The position numbers and the translations under genes are program-made. Shown piece after piece: positions 17,750 through 28,824 of a stretch of 64,000 bases of DNA. Origin of the DNA: Micromonospora nigra. Its GTDB lineage: Bacteria; Actinomycetota; Actinomycetes; Mycobacteriales; Micromonosporaceae. Numbering within the stretch: the stretch's first letter is position 1; each line of letters begins with the position of its first letter. The stretch spans positions 4,641,501 to 4,705,500 of the forward strand of contig NZ_FMHT01000003.1 in NCBI RefSeq assembly GCF_900091585.1, in the 5' to 3' direction. The notes under the pieces were generated by a model. The model worked only from the letters and a program-made list of their open reading frames with translations. It did not search any database and was not told the origin of the DNA.

Positions 17750-19033
17750 ATGAATCGCTCCCCGCGTCGCCCACGTCCCGCCGTCCTCGCCTGCGCCCTC
17801 GTCACCCTCCTGCCGGTCTCCCTGCTGCCGGGCCCCGCCGTCGCGTCCCCCGGGCGCGACCGCTGGGAGACCGACCTCAGCCTCGTCGACGGCGACGACG
17901 TCAACGTCCGATACTCCCGTTCCGGCCTGCGCCTGGCCGACGCCCGGCCGGCGCCGCCCACCGCCGGCGGTCCGCACCGTGCCGGCGGTCCGGATCGTGC
18001 CGGCGGTCCGGATCGTGCCGGCGCCGAGGGCATGCAGCTGTCCGCGCCGCGCCGGCTCCACCGGCCCGCCACCCGGATCCGCGCCGAGGTCACCGCCACG
18101 GTCAACGGCGGCGCCGTCGTCGTCACCCAGGTGCGTGGCTGGCGCCCCAGCGGCTGGTCCGAGTGGCGGGAGGCCACCCCGGCGGCCGTCTTCGACCGGC
18201 CGGTGCGCACCGTGCAGACCCGGATCGTGATCGTCGCCGGCCCGGCGGGCGGCGGCGTCGAGGTGCGGGCCGTCCGGCTCACCGCCGACCGGACCACCAC
18301 CGCCCCCGACCGGGCCACCGCCCCGGCGGCCACCGCCGCCACCCCGGGCCTCACCTTCCGGGTGTACGCTACCCGGATCGGCCTGGTCGGCCAGGTCACC
18401 GCCAACGGGCACACCGTGCGGGCCCGGGACCACTTCGTCGCGCTGCCGTCACGGCGTGGCCTGTCCCCGCGCAACTCCGGCGACTACACCGTGCGGGTCT
18501 GCACCACCACCGGCAGCCGCTGCGAGTACGCCCCCGTGTGGGACGTCGGCCCGTGGAACACCCGCGACGACTACTGGAACATCAGCGGCGTACGGGAGAA
18601 CTGGAAGAGCCTGCCGCAGGGCCGGCCGCAGGCGCAGGCCGCGTACCAGAGCGGCTACAACGGCGGGCGGGACCAGTTCGGCCGGGTGGTGCTCAACCCG
18701 GCCGGCGTGGACCTCGCCGACGGCACTTTCTGGGACGGGCTGCAACTGACCACCAACGCCTGGGTCGACGTGGCGTACCTGTGGACCGGCACCGGCCCCC
18801 GGGGCGTCGTCGGTGACGGCCCGCTGAACATCCGCACCGGTGCCAGCACCGCCTATCCGTCGCGCGGGCTGGCGGCGCGGTACGCCAGCGTGCCCATCCA
18901 GTGTTTCGTCACCGGGCAGACGGTGGCCGGCCCGTACCGCACCACGAGCCGGTGGGACCGGCTGGCCGGCGGCCAGTACGTCAGCCACGCCTTCATCTCG
19001 GCCGTCTGGGGCGGCACCGTGCCCCGCTGTTAG
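17750..19033 (+). CDS. Secreted protein with C-terminal bacterial SH3-like domain
   Basis: A 427-residue protein with a Sec signal peptide (basic start, hydrophobic core, cleavage around ASPGRD, residue 32). The mature N-terminal half is a beta-rich, Thr/Val/Arg-rich domain of unknown type containing a short AGGPDR repeat (about residues 74-87). The C-terminal third has GPLNIRTGASTAYPSRG, the hallmark of a bacterial SH3 domain that often binds cell wall. Two cysteines in VCTTTGSRC may pair. GAGGAG precedes the ATG. A decayed copy of its central segment lies at 21 kb. Wall binding is inference; no catalytic motif is seen. Confidence 0.75.
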   Translation: MNRSPRRPRPAVLACALVTLLPVSLLPGPAVASPGRDRWETDLSLVDGDDVNVRYSRSGLRLADARPAPPTAGGPHRAGGPDRAGGPDRAGAEGMQLSAPRRLHRPATRIRAEVTATVNGGAVVVTQVRGWRPSGWSEWREATPAAVFDRPVRTVQTRIVIVAGPAGGGVEVRAVRLTADRTTTAPDRATAPAATAATPGLTFRVYATRIGLVGQVTANGHTVRARDHFVALPSRRGLSPRNSGDYTVRVCTTTGSRCEYAPVWDVGPWNTRDDYWNISGVRENWKSLPQGRPQAQAAYQSGYNGGRDQFGRVVLNPAGVDLADGTFWDGLQLTTNAWVDVAYLWTGTGPRGVVGDGPLNIRTGASTAYPSRGLAARYASVPIQCFVTGQTVAGPYRTTSRWDRLAGGQYVSHAFISAVWGGTVPRC

Positions 19034-19062
19034 TCGGTGCGTCGGCCCCGAAGTGTCGCCCT

Positions 19063-19103
19063 GATCCGGGCGGGCCCGGCGTGACGCCGAGCCCGCCCGG
19101 ATC
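19063..19103. terminator. Bidirectional terminator between the secreted protein and xylanase genes
   Basis: A 13-bp outer stem (19063-19075 with 19091-19103), one C-A mismatch, a 5-bp inner stem and a 3-base TGA loop. It lies between two convergent genes and is among the most stable hairpins of the window. Confidence 0.8.
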
Positions 19104-19118
19104 GCGGTCCGGCCTGTC

Positions 19119-19193
19119 TCAGATGTGTGGGATCTCGCCCTGCGGCTTGTGCACCTGCACGCCCGCGAACGGGTGGTGCGTCGAGTCGGTCAT
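19119..19193 (-). CDS. Possible 24-residue small ORF after the xylanase gene
   Basis: An ATG two bases beyond the xylanase stop opens a 24-codon frame ending in ...KPQGEIPHI. It has His, Gln, Lys and Ile codons and lacks the Arg/Ala/Gly excess of typical out-of-frame reads in this DNA. It would be translated by reinitiation after the xylanase. It ends just before the shared terminator. No family recognised, and it may be chance. Confidence 0.25.
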   Translation of the reverse strand: MTDSTHHPFAGVQVHKPQGEIPHI

Positions 19194-19195
19194 GC

Positions 19196-20861
<1,666 letters not shown>

Positions 20862-20885
20862 GGATATCGACGGCTATCAGGCTGA

Positions 20886-20940
20886 CAGAAAGTTCCGGGT
20901 TCTTCAACCGGTAGTTTCGGCGTTTTGCCGATAGTTTCGG
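20886..20940 (-). promoter_or_regulatory. Three CGAAACTATCGG-type iterons upstream of the xylanase gene
   Basis: On the minus strand three related 13-mers occur: CCGAAACTATCGG (20928-20940), CCGAAACTACCGG (20908-20920) and CCGGAACTTTCTG (20886-20898), spaced 20 and 22 bp, about two helical turns. They resemble the pseudo-palindromic CGAAACTTTCG elements reported upstream of Streptomyces xylanase genes. A regulator binding cooperatively along one helix face is the likely reading. Confidence 0.6.
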
Positions 20941-20991
20941 CCGCCCCCCCGCGCGGTCGTCCACCGGGCGACCGTGACCGCTGTGGCAGTC

Positions 20992-21040
20992 CGGGTGTGT
21001 GTGAGACCCGGATCGGCCTGGTCGGTCAGGTCACCGCCGT
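20992..21040 (+). pseudogene. Decayed fragment of the secreted SH3-type protein gene
   Basis: Positions 21006-21038 match 18371-18403 inside the secreted protein gene in 32 of 33 bases, and the preceding CCGGGTGT is also shared. In the matching frame it reads ETRIGLVGQVTA, against ATRIGLVGQVTA in the intact gene. Nothing else of the gene is recognisable here. It is a remnant of a duplicated copy, or of a repeat-mediated rearrangement around the xylanase gene. Confidence 0.6.
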
Positions 21041-21066
21041 GCCACGCGGCCAGTCGCCGAGGCGGG

Positions 21067-21460
21067 TCAGCGCAGCCGGCCGGCGCCGGGCCCGTTGCTG
21101 CCGAGGGTGTCCCCGGGATCGGTCAGCGCGCACCGTCCCAGGGACAGGCAGCCGCAGCCGATGCGGTCCGGCAACTCGTCGCGCAACTGCCCGAGCAGCG
21201 TCATCCGCGCGTCGAGGTCGTCGCGCCAGCAGTCGCTGACGCGCCGCCAGTCCTTCTCGGGCGGCGTGCGGCCGTCGGGCAGCAGGGCCAACACGTCGGG
21301 CAGCAGGGCCAACACGTCAGGCAGCAGGGCCAACACGTCGAGGATCAGGGACAGCGGGATCCCGAACCGCTGTGACGCCTTGATGAACGAACGCTATCCG
21401 GCGCAGCGGGTCGCGGTCGTGGCGGCGTTGGTTGCCCGAGGTGCCGCGCTCGCGGTGGCC
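21067..21460 (-). pseudogene. soxR: soxR pseudogene (MerR family), frameshifted and with a tandem triplication
   Basis: The minus strand reads TSGNQRRHDRDPLRRIAFV (about 21386-21442), then, after a frame change near 21385, KASQRFGIPLSLI and on to CGCLSLGRC and a stop at 21067. Both pieces match successive parts of SoxR. The N-terminal part of the DNA-binding domain is not recognisable. VLALLPD is repeated three times by a 21-bp in-frame tandem repeat (21274-21336). SoxR needs four cysteines for its 2Fe-2S cluster; the first is Arg here (RIGCGC). Frameshift, truncation, repeat and lost ligand agree that it is a dead gene. Confidence 0.75.
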
Positions 21461-21545
21461 CTGGCACTCGTGGTGGCCCTGCCGAGAAGCCGGGCGGCCA
21501 TCGCCCGCGCGGCGGAGGGACGTCGGGCCGGTGCCGGCCGGGCGG

Positions 21546-22322
21546 TCAGCCCGCCAGCCGCAGCACGTCCCCGGCGGCGACCGCGAGCAGGTCGGCGGCC
21601 CGGCCGCCGTTGACCGCCACGGCCACCAGCCCCGCCGAGTCCGCGTGCACCACCAGGCCGCCGGGGTCGGCGTCGCCGAAGGTACGTCCCCGCACGGCCG
21701 TCCGCCCCGCCACCGTGACCGCGGTGGGCAGTGGATCCAGCAGGGCGGCGGGGGCGGCGAGTTGCACGTTGCCGAAGTGGTCCACGGTGAGCACCTCGGC
21801 GGTGAAGCCGCCCGGCTCGGGGCGGACCACCGGTGCCGGCAACCGGACCAGGGTGGCCGGGGCCACGGCCGGTCCGGCGTCGTCCAGTGGTGCGCCCAGC
21901 GCCAGCCGGGCGGCCACCGGCGCGAACACGTCCCGGCCGTGGAAGGTGGCCGAGACCCGGGGTGCCAGCCAGGCCGGGTTGGTCAGCTCCACGGCGGCGG
22001 TGATGCCGCCGAGAACCTGCGCGGCGTCGGGCAGCAGGCCGTTGTCGGGTCCGACCAGCAGCCCGTTCGGTGTGGCCAGGGCGATGCCCCGGCGGGCGGT
22101 CCCGACTCCCGGGTCGACCACCGCGACGTGCACCCCCACCGGCAGGTACGGCACCGTCTGCGCCAGCACCGCCGCGCCCCGGCGCACGTCGCCGGGCGGC
22201 ACCAGATGGGTCACGTCGAGAACCCGGGCGGCGGGTGCCAGCCGGGCGATCACCCCGTGGCAGGCGGCGACGAAGCCGTCGGTGAGGCCGTAGTCGGTGG
22301 TCAACGAGATCGGATCGGCCAT
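21546..22322 (-). CDS. SAM hydroxide adenosyltransferase (DUF62 / chlorinase-fluorinase fold)
   Basis: A 258-residue enzyme of the family that cleaves S-adenosylmethionine to adenosine and methionine. Conserved blocks are present in order: LTTDYGLTDGFVAACHGV at the start (Asp binding ribose), VTHLVPPGD, VVDPGVGTARRG and VGPDNGLL in the N-terminal domain, and DHFGNVQL followed by a small barrel in the C-terminal domain. Most bacterial members are hydrolases using water or hydroxide rather than halide. It stands alone. ATG at 22322 is the family start; the open frame upstream runs through tandem repeats. Confidence 0.9.
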   Translation of the reverse strand: MADPISLTTDYGLTDGFVAACHGVIARLAPAARVLDVTHLVPPGDVRRGAAVLAQTVPYLPVGVHVAVVDPGVGTARRGIALATPNGLLVGPDNGLLPDAAQVLGGITAAVELTNPAWLAPRVSATFHGRDVFAPVAARLALGAPLDDAGPAVAPATLVRLPAPVVRPEPGGFTAEVLTVDHFGNVQLAAPAALLDPLPTAVTVAGRTAVRGRTFGDADPGGLVVHADSAGLVAVAVNGGRAADLLAVAAGDVLRLAG

Positions 22323-22344
22323 GCCCGGCAGGCTAGTCGACACG

Positions 22345-22455
22345 CGTGCCCCCTGGTCGGCGCGCGGCCCGGACATCGCGCGTGCCCCCTGGTCGGCGCG
22401 AGGCCCGGGCGTCGCACGTGCCCCCGGGCGTCGCACGTGCCCCCTGGTCGGCTGG
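22345..22455. repeat. 36-bp minisatellite upstream of the lipoprotein gene
   Basis: Units begin CGTGCCCCCTGGTCGGCGCG at 22345 and 22381 (each 36 bp), a shortened 19-bp unit starts at 22417 and a partial unit at 22436. They fill the divergent gap between the SAM-hydrolase gene and the lipoprotein gene, so any promoters must be outside or within the repeats. Confidence 0.75.
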
Positions 22456-22568
22456 GCGCGTTCGGGTGGCCTGGTGGGCCGGTGCGGTCGATGTGGTGGC
22501 GGATTCGCGACAGGGCTGTGGCCGACCAGCCACTGCCCATCGACGCGACCGTTGGGCAGACTGCCAGG

Positions 22569-23165
22569 GTGAGCCTCCGCAGCCTGCCCGTCGTCACCCT
22601 GCTCGTGATCGCCACCGCACTCACCGCCGCCTGCGGCGACGACGACCGGTCGCCGGCCGCGGCACCGGGGGTGACGGGGAGTCCCACGGCCGGGGTGGAC
22701 GCGGTCCCGCCGGAGGGCGGCGCACCCGCCACCGCCACCGCCGTTCCGACTCCCGTGCCGCCGGGCGCGGCGTCGCCGGCACCCGTCGTTCCGAGCACCC
22801 GGGGCACCACCGAGCATCGACCGGCCAGCCCGCCCCCGGTGGTGCTGCCGCCGCGCCCGACGTCCGCGCCGAGCGCACGGGACGTCGTCGCCGCGTTCCG
22901 GGCCGCCGGGCTGAAAGTGCCCAACGCCCGGGACCGTTCCGTCGACTGCGGCCCGGACGGGATGGGGCTGGGCTGCTCGGAGCTGATCGCCACGGACACG
23001 GTGACCGTCTACGTCTTCCCCGACGAGGTCGCCGCCGCCGACATCGCCGAACAGTGGGCCGGCGGGGCGTACCGCAGGGGCGAGGTGGTGCTCAACTACC
23101 TGGAGGCCCCGACCCCGGCCGCCATGCGCCCCGCCTACGCCAAGGTCCTCGACCGGCTGCGCTGA
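22569..23165 (+). CDS. Putative lipoprotein
   Basis: A 198-residue exported lipoprotein. Type II signal peptide residues 1-21 with lipobox LTAAC, lipidated Cys22. A long Pro/Ala/Thr-rich linker (about 28-105) acts as a spacer from the membrane. The C-terminal 90 residues form a small folded domain with two cysteines (VDCGPDGMGLGCSEL) and a VTVYVFPDEVAAADIAEQW segment. The same architecture, lipobox plus spacer plus small domain, is common in actinobacteria, but no family is recognised. Start GTG at 22569 gives the signal peptide directly. Confidence 0.75.
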   Translation: MSLRSLPVVTLLVIATALTAACGDDDRSPAAAPGVTGSPTAGVDAVPPEGGAPATATAVPTPVPPGAASPAPVVPSTRGTTEHRPASPPPVVLPPRPTSAPSARDVVAAFRAAGLKVPNARDRSVDCGPDGMGLGCSELIATDTVTVYVFPDEVAAADIAEQWAGGAYRRGEVVLNYLEAPTPAAMRPAYAKVLDRLR

Positions 23166-23299
23166 CCGCGCCAGCCGCGAGCGCGGCGTGGGCGGCGCTC
23201 CGGTGCGGCGTGACCTGTGCGGTGCCATGTGTGCGGTGCTTCGGGTGCGGCGGAACGTGGGCGGTGCCACGGTGTGCGGATCCGGCCGGTGTGGCGGGT

Positions 23300-26200
23300 T
23301 CAGGAGCGCAGGCGCAGGCCACGGGGAGTGGCGCGGAAGCCGGCGGCGGTCAGGGCGTCGTGCAGCGGCGAGGACCGCACCGCTTCGCCGTCGGCGCGTT
23401 CGACCGAGATGGCACCCAGCGCTCCGGAGTGCACGGCGTCGGCGAGGGCCTTGCCGGCCGTGGCCAGCGGGTCGGGTTCGTCGGTGAACGACAGGATCGT
23501 CCGGCCGCCCCGCTCGACGTAGAGCACCAGGTCGCCGCCGGCCAGCACCACCAGCGCCCCGGCCTTGCGCCCGGCCCGGTGGCCCGTCGCCGGGGCCGTG
23601 CCGTCACCGGAGTCGACCACCCGCTCCGGCCAGGGCAGCGCCGCGCCGTACGGGTTCGCCGGGTCGGTGGCCGCCAGCACCAGCGCCGGCCCGCCCCGGC
23701 CCCGCCCGCCGTCGACCGGCTCGGCCAGAGCGCGGATCCGGTCGACCGCCCCCGGCACCGCGAACTGGGCCGCACCGAGCCCCTCCACGAAGTAGCCCCG
23801 CCGGGCCGCGCCGCGTTCCTCCAACGCGGACAGCACCGGGTACACGGCGGCGAAACCGCCGGTCACCTGCTCGGCCACCACCGCGCCCCGGGTGAGGACC
23901 CCGTGCCGTTCGAGCAGCACGTCGGCCAGGGCGGCGGCGCGGCGGGTCGGGTCGATGTCCCGTTCCGGCAGCCGTGACCAGCGACCGGCGACTGTCGGCG
24001 GGCCGCCCCGGCTGGGCAGCGCCACCCGGCCCGGACGGCGGTAGCGGGTGCGCGGTGTGGCGGGGCGGGCCCGGTGGGCACCGCCGCCGCCGAGGGCCGC
24101 CCGCAGCGGGGCCAGGGTGTCGTTGGTGAGGTGGCCGGCCCAGACGAGGTCCCACACGGCGGCGGCCAGCGCGGTGTCGTCGGTGGAACCCACCCGGTCG
24201 GACAGCGCCCGGAAGAACAGCGCCTGCCCGGCGCCGAGGGCGTCGAGCACCGCGTCGTGCACGGGGGTGCGGGTGAGTGCGTCGTCGGGCGGGGGGAGCA
24301 GCAGCGGCGCGACGTCGGCGTACGCCAGGGCGACCCAGCCGTCGCCGCCGGAGATCGCCCCGGCCCCCGCCCACAGCACCTCCCCGCTGGCACACAGCTC
24401 GTCGAGTTGGGCGGGGGAGTAGTCGGCGACCCGGGCCGGCAACACGAGTCGTTCCAGCGCGGACGCGGGCACCGTCACGCCCTGCAACTGCTCGACGGCG
24501 GCGGCGACGGCCTCCACCCCCGGGCCGAGGACCCGACCTGCTGCCAGCGGGGCAGGAACGCGGCCAGGGCGCGCGGCGCAACCGGCTCGATCTCCCGGCG
24601 CAGGGCGGCGAGGGAGCGGCGGCGCAGCAGCCGCAGCACCTCCGCGTCGCACCACTGGCTGCCGGCCGTGTCGGGGCTGAACTCGCCGGGAACCACCCGA
24701 CCGGCGGCGGCGAGCCGGCGCAGTGTCTGCTCCACCACGAACACGCCGAGCCCGAACCGGGCCGCGCAGGTGGCGGCGGCGAACGGACCGTGGGTGCGGG
24801 CGTAGCGGGCGACGAGGTCGCCGAGTGGGTCGGCCACCGGCGTCAGGTACGCCTCGGCCACCCCGACGGGCAGAGCCACCCCGAGGGCGTCGCGCAGCCG
24901 GGCGGCGTCCTCCACCCCCACCCAGCGCTCCTGCCCGGCGATGCGGACCCGCAGTACCCGGCGGGCGGCGGCCAGCCCGGTCAGCCAGTCGTCGGGCACC
25001 CCGCGCGCGGCCAACTCCTCGTCGGCGAGGTCACCGACCACGCGGAGCAGTTCGACCACGTCCTCGGCGTCGCGGACGCGGCGCTGCTCGGTCAGCCAGC
25101 GCAGCTGACGCTCGGTCTCGGCGAGCACCGCCGGGTCGAGCAGCTCGCGCAGGTCGACCCGGCCGAGCAGTTCCCCGAGCAGGGCGGAGTCGAGCGCGAG
25201 CGCGGCGGCCCGGCGTTCGGCCAACGGCGCGTCGCCCTCGTAGAGGAACGCGCCGACGTAGCCGAACAGCAGGGACCGGGCGAACGGCGAGGGCTGGGGC
25301 GTCTCCACCTCGACCAGGCGCACCTTCCGGCTGGCCAGGTCGCGCATCAGGTCGGCCAGCGCGGGCTGGTCGAAGACGTCCTGGAGGCATTCCCGGGCCG
25401 CCTCCAGCGTGACCGGGAAGTCGGCGTACTCGCGGGCGACGTCGAGCAGTTGCGCGGCGCGCTGCCGCTGCTGCCACAGCGGTTGACGGCGGCGCGGGTC
25501 GCGGCGGGGCAGCAGCAGGGCACGGGCGGCGCACTCGCGGAACCGGGAGGCGAACAGCGCGGACGTGCCGACGGACTCCTCGACCAGCTGGGCGACCTCG
25601 TCGGGCTCGAAGACCACGACGTCGGCACCGGGCGGCTCCTCGGCGGTGTCGGGCAGGCGCACCACGATGCCGTCGTCGGAGGGCATCACCTGGGCGTCGA
25701 CCCCGTAGCGCTCAGCGAGCCGGCGGCCGACGGCCAGGGCCCAGGGGCCGTTGACGCGAGCGCCGAGGACGCTGTGCACGGCCAGCCGCCAGTCGCCCAG
25801 CTCGTCGCGGAACCGTTCCACCACCACCGTGCGGTCGTCCGGCAACGCGCGGGTGGCCTCCCGCTGCTCCCGCAGGTATGCCATCAGGTTGCCGGCCGCC
25901 CAGTCGTCCAGCCCTCCGGCGCGCAACGCCGCCACCGCCTCGGCGTCGGGCTGGCGCAGCAGGGTGCGGACCCGGGCGCCGATCGCCCGCCCCAGCTCCA
26001 CCGGCCGACCCAGCTGGTCGCCCTTCCAGAACGGCATCTTCGCGGCCTGCCCGGGGGCGGGGGAGACCAGCACCCGGTCGGGGGTGATGTCCTCGATGCG
26101 CCAGGAGGAGGAGCCGAGCAGGAACACGTCGCCGACGCGGGACTCGTAGACCATCTCCTCGTCGAGTTCGCCGACCCGGGCGGCGCGTTCGGCACCGGCG

Positions 26201-27954
26201 AGGAAGACACCGAACAGCCCACGGTCGGGGATGGTGCCGCCGCTGGTGACGGCGAGGCGCTGCGCGCCCGGCCGACCGGTGAGCACGTCGGCCGCGCGAT
26301 CCCACACCAGGCGGGGGCGCAGCTCGGCGAAGGCGGTCGACGGGTAGCGGCCGGAGAGCATGTCGAGAACGGCGTGCAGGGCCGAGTCGGGCAGCTCGGC
26401 GAAGGGCGCGGCGCGGCGGACGACGACGGCCAGGTCGCCGACCCGCCAGGGCTCCAGCGCGACCATCGCGACGACCTGCTGGGCGAGCACGTCGAGGGGA
26501 TTGCGGGGGTAGTGCAGCTCCTCGATCGCGCCGTCGGTCATCCGTTCGGCGACCACGGTGCAGGACAGCAGGTCGCCGCGGTGCTTGGGGAACACGACAC
26601 CCCGGGAGACCGCGCCGACCTGGTGGCCGGCCCGGCCCACCCGTTGCAGCCCGGCGGCCACGCTGGGCGGGGCCTCGATCTGCACGACCAGGTCGACCGC
26701 GCCCATGTCGATGCCCAGCTCCAGGCTGGAGGTGGCGACCACGGCGGGCAGCTGACCGGACTTGAGCGCCTCTTCGATGTGCTTGCGTTCCTCGCGGGAG
26801 ACGCTGCCGTGGTGGGCCCGGGCGATCACCGGGACCGCGCCGGCCGCCGCGCCGGCCTGCGCCATCAACTCCCCGGGGGTACGCCCCGGTCGCGCCGGCC
26901 CGGAGTGGTCGTATCCAGGCGTAGCGGCCCGGCCCGTCGCGGGGTCGGCGCTCACCGCCCGGCCCGTCGCGGGGTCCGCGGTCACCGCCCGCCCCTCCGC
27001 CGGCTCCTCGGCTGCCAGTTCGTTGAGCCGGGCGCAGAGCCGCTCGGCGGAACGCCGCGAGTTGGTGAACACGATCGTCGAGCGGTGTGCCCGGATCAGG
27101 GCCAGCACCCGCTCCTCGACGGCGGGCCAGATCGAGGCGCGGCGTGGGCCGGGGCCGCCGAGGTCGTCGGGCGGGGTCTCCTGCTCGTCGAGGCGGGTCA
27201 TGTCCTCCACCGGGACCTGGACGCTGATCTCGATGGTCTTGGCGGTGGTGGTGGCGACCACCTCGACGGGGCGGGCACCGCCGAGGAATCGGGCGCAGAG
27301 GTCGACGGGCCGGACGGTGGCGGACAGGCCGATGCGCTGCGCGGGACGGGGCAGCAGCTCGTCGAGACGTTCCAGGGACAGCGCGAGGTGGGCGCCGCGC
27401 TTGGTGCCGGCCACGGCGTGCACCTCGTCGACGATGACCGTCTCGACGCCGCGCAGCGAGTCCCGGGCGGCGGAGGTGAGCAGCAGGAACAGCGACTCGG
27501 GGGTGGTGATCAGCACGTCCGGCGGGGTGCGGGCGAAGGCACGGCGCTCGTCGGTGGGCGTGTCGCCGGTGCGCATGCCGACGGTGATGTCGGGTGGGGC
27601 CACGCCGAGGCGGGTGGCGGCCTGCCGGATGCCCGCGAGGGGGGTGCGCAGGTTGCGTTCGACGTCGACCGCCAGGGCCTTGAGCGGGCTGACGTAGAGC
27701 ACCCGGCAGCGACGTCGCGGCTCGGCGGGAGCCGACTCGCGGGCGAGTCGGTCGAGGGACCAGAGGAACGCGGCGAGGGTCTTGCCGGAGCCGGTGGGGG
27801 CGACGACCAGGGCGTTACGCCCGGCGGCGATCGCCCGCCAGGCGCCGGCCTGCGCGGCGGTGGGCGCCTCGAAGGCGGCGGTGAACCACTCGCGGGTCGC
27901 CGCGCCGAAGCCGTCGAGCACGCCGGCGGCCCTGGATTGCGTCACGTTCCCCAT
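23300..27954 (-). pseudogene. lhr: Lhr-type ATP-dependent helicase split by a one-base frameshift
   Basis: A superfamily-2 helicase of about 1,550 codons. The first reading frame (27954 down to about 24535) has Walker A APTGSGKTLAAFLW, DEVH box VIVDEVHAVAG, GLSATV, and later helicase, winged-helix and DUF4145-like regions of Lhr. It should continue in the family as RWQQV-RVLGPGVEAV, but the frame ends in an unrelated 17-residue tail; the homologous continuation lies in another frame (about 24540 to 23300) and runs to the natural C-terminus. Restoring one base near 24532-24536 joins both. Lhr acts in DNA repair in mycobacteria, next to nei2. Real mutation or base-call error cannot be separated here. 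Confidence 0.85.
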
Positions 27955-28042
27955 CCTGCCCCGCCGGTACGACAACCAACCGGTGCGGAGCGGGGACGTG
28001 TCCGGTGCGGCGTGCGAAGAGACGGTATGGAGCGTTCCGCAC

Positions 28043-28059
28043 GTTAAGTCTTACTTAAC
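28043..28059. promoter_or_regulatory. 17-bp perfect inverted repeat (operator candidate)
   Basis: GTTAAGTCTTACTTAAC has 7-bp arms around a 3-base centre and lies in a strongly AT-rich island between lhr and the 28.1 kb gene. The form suggests a MarR- or TetR-type homodimer site. Confidence 0.6.
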
Positions 28060-28083
28060 TGCTTGCTAGTGGGGGGCAACATA

Positions 28084-28109
28084 AAGTAACTTCACCCGCA
28101 ACGTGAAGT
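28084..28109. promoter_or_regulatory. Overlapping palindromes before the 28.1 kb gene
   Basis: AAGTAACTT (28084-28092) is an odd-centred palindrome that shares the AAGT-ACTT pattern of the site at 28043. It overlaps a second inverted repeat, ACTTCAC and GTGAAGT (28089-28095 and 28103-28109, 7-base loop). The latter ends 15 bases before the ATG and could fold in the mRNA near the ribosome-binding site. Confidence 0.5.
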
Positions 28110-28124
28110 GGGTGGGGGGATCGG

Positions 28125-28511
28125 ATGACCGTCGACGAGTGGAGGGTCGAGCCCGGGAGCGACGTGCTCATCCGCAAGGTCGACGGTCACCTCGCGGCCC
28201 TGCGGGCCGGCCTGCACGGTCCCGAGCTGGAACTGGCCGAACGTCTCGCCCGGTGTCTGCGGGAGATGGTGGTCGCCACCGCCCAGGCCAGCGCCGCCGA
28301 CCGGGGGCAGGTCCGTGCGGCGGTGCACTACTTCGTCCTGCGCCGGGAGAGCCGTGGCCGGCTGTTGTCGGTGCGGTCGCTCGCCGCCGCGCAGCGCGTC
28401 GCCAACCGGGTCGCCCGCCAGCTCGGCCGACCCGACCTGGTCGTCGATGTCCGCCCCGAGCGGCCCGCGTCCGACGGTGTCCGCGACGCCGTCGACGCGG
28501 CCGCCTGCTGA
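28125..28511 (+). CDS. Hypothetical helical protein
   Basis: A 128-residue soluble protein, mostly charged helices with many Arg, Ala and Leu, and no signal peptide, membrane segment or known motif. The ATG at 28125 follows a GGTGGGGGGATC purine run. The gene is notable for its promoter: the 100 bp upstream are far more AT-rich than the surroundings and carry two sets of inverted repeats sharing AAGT-ACTT half-sites. No regulator gene adjoins it, so autoregulation or a distant repressor is possible. Function not recognised. Confidence 0.6.
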   Translation: MTVDEWRVEPGSDVLIRKVDGHLAALRAGLHGPELELAERLARCLREMVVATAQASAADRGQVRAAVHYFVLRRESRGRLLSVRSLAAAQRVANRVARQLGRPDLVVDVRPERPASDGVRDAVDAAAC

Positions 28512-28824
28512 CCGACCGGCCCACCGCCCGACAAGCCCCCCGCCGCCTCGGCCGAGGTCACGACGGCTCACTCGGTCACCGGCCGGGACGAGGGGGTGCC
28601 GCCGCGCCAACCCCACCCGGGCGCAACGTCCCAACAGGGCTATTTCGGGAAAACCGCCCATCGGGCGGCGATCTGACGTCTGATCGCAGCTAGGGCGTGT
28701 CGCGTGGACCGCCGGGCGACCGCCCGGGATCCGTCTCCCGGTCCGACCGGCACCCCCACGGGACGCGCCCGGGGCCCGGTCGGCAGACCAGGCGCGCCGC
28801 GGCCACCACGACCGGGGAGCACGG
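28512..28824. other. Intergenic region before the mrp operon
   Basis: No gene is supported here. It contains CCTCGGCCGAGG (a 12-bp palindrome, possible end of the upstream transcript) around 28545 and a small hairpin CCGCCC-ATC-GGGCGG near 28656. The segment 28635-28690 is less GC-rich and is the likeliest place for the mrp promoter. Confidence 0.4.

Noticed and set aside
24277..28047. A 1256-codon plus-strand open frame opposite lhr
   Set aside because: It is antisense to clear helicase motifs and its translation is Arg/Gly/Pro/Val-rich without any domain, as expected for shadow frames in GC-rich DNA.
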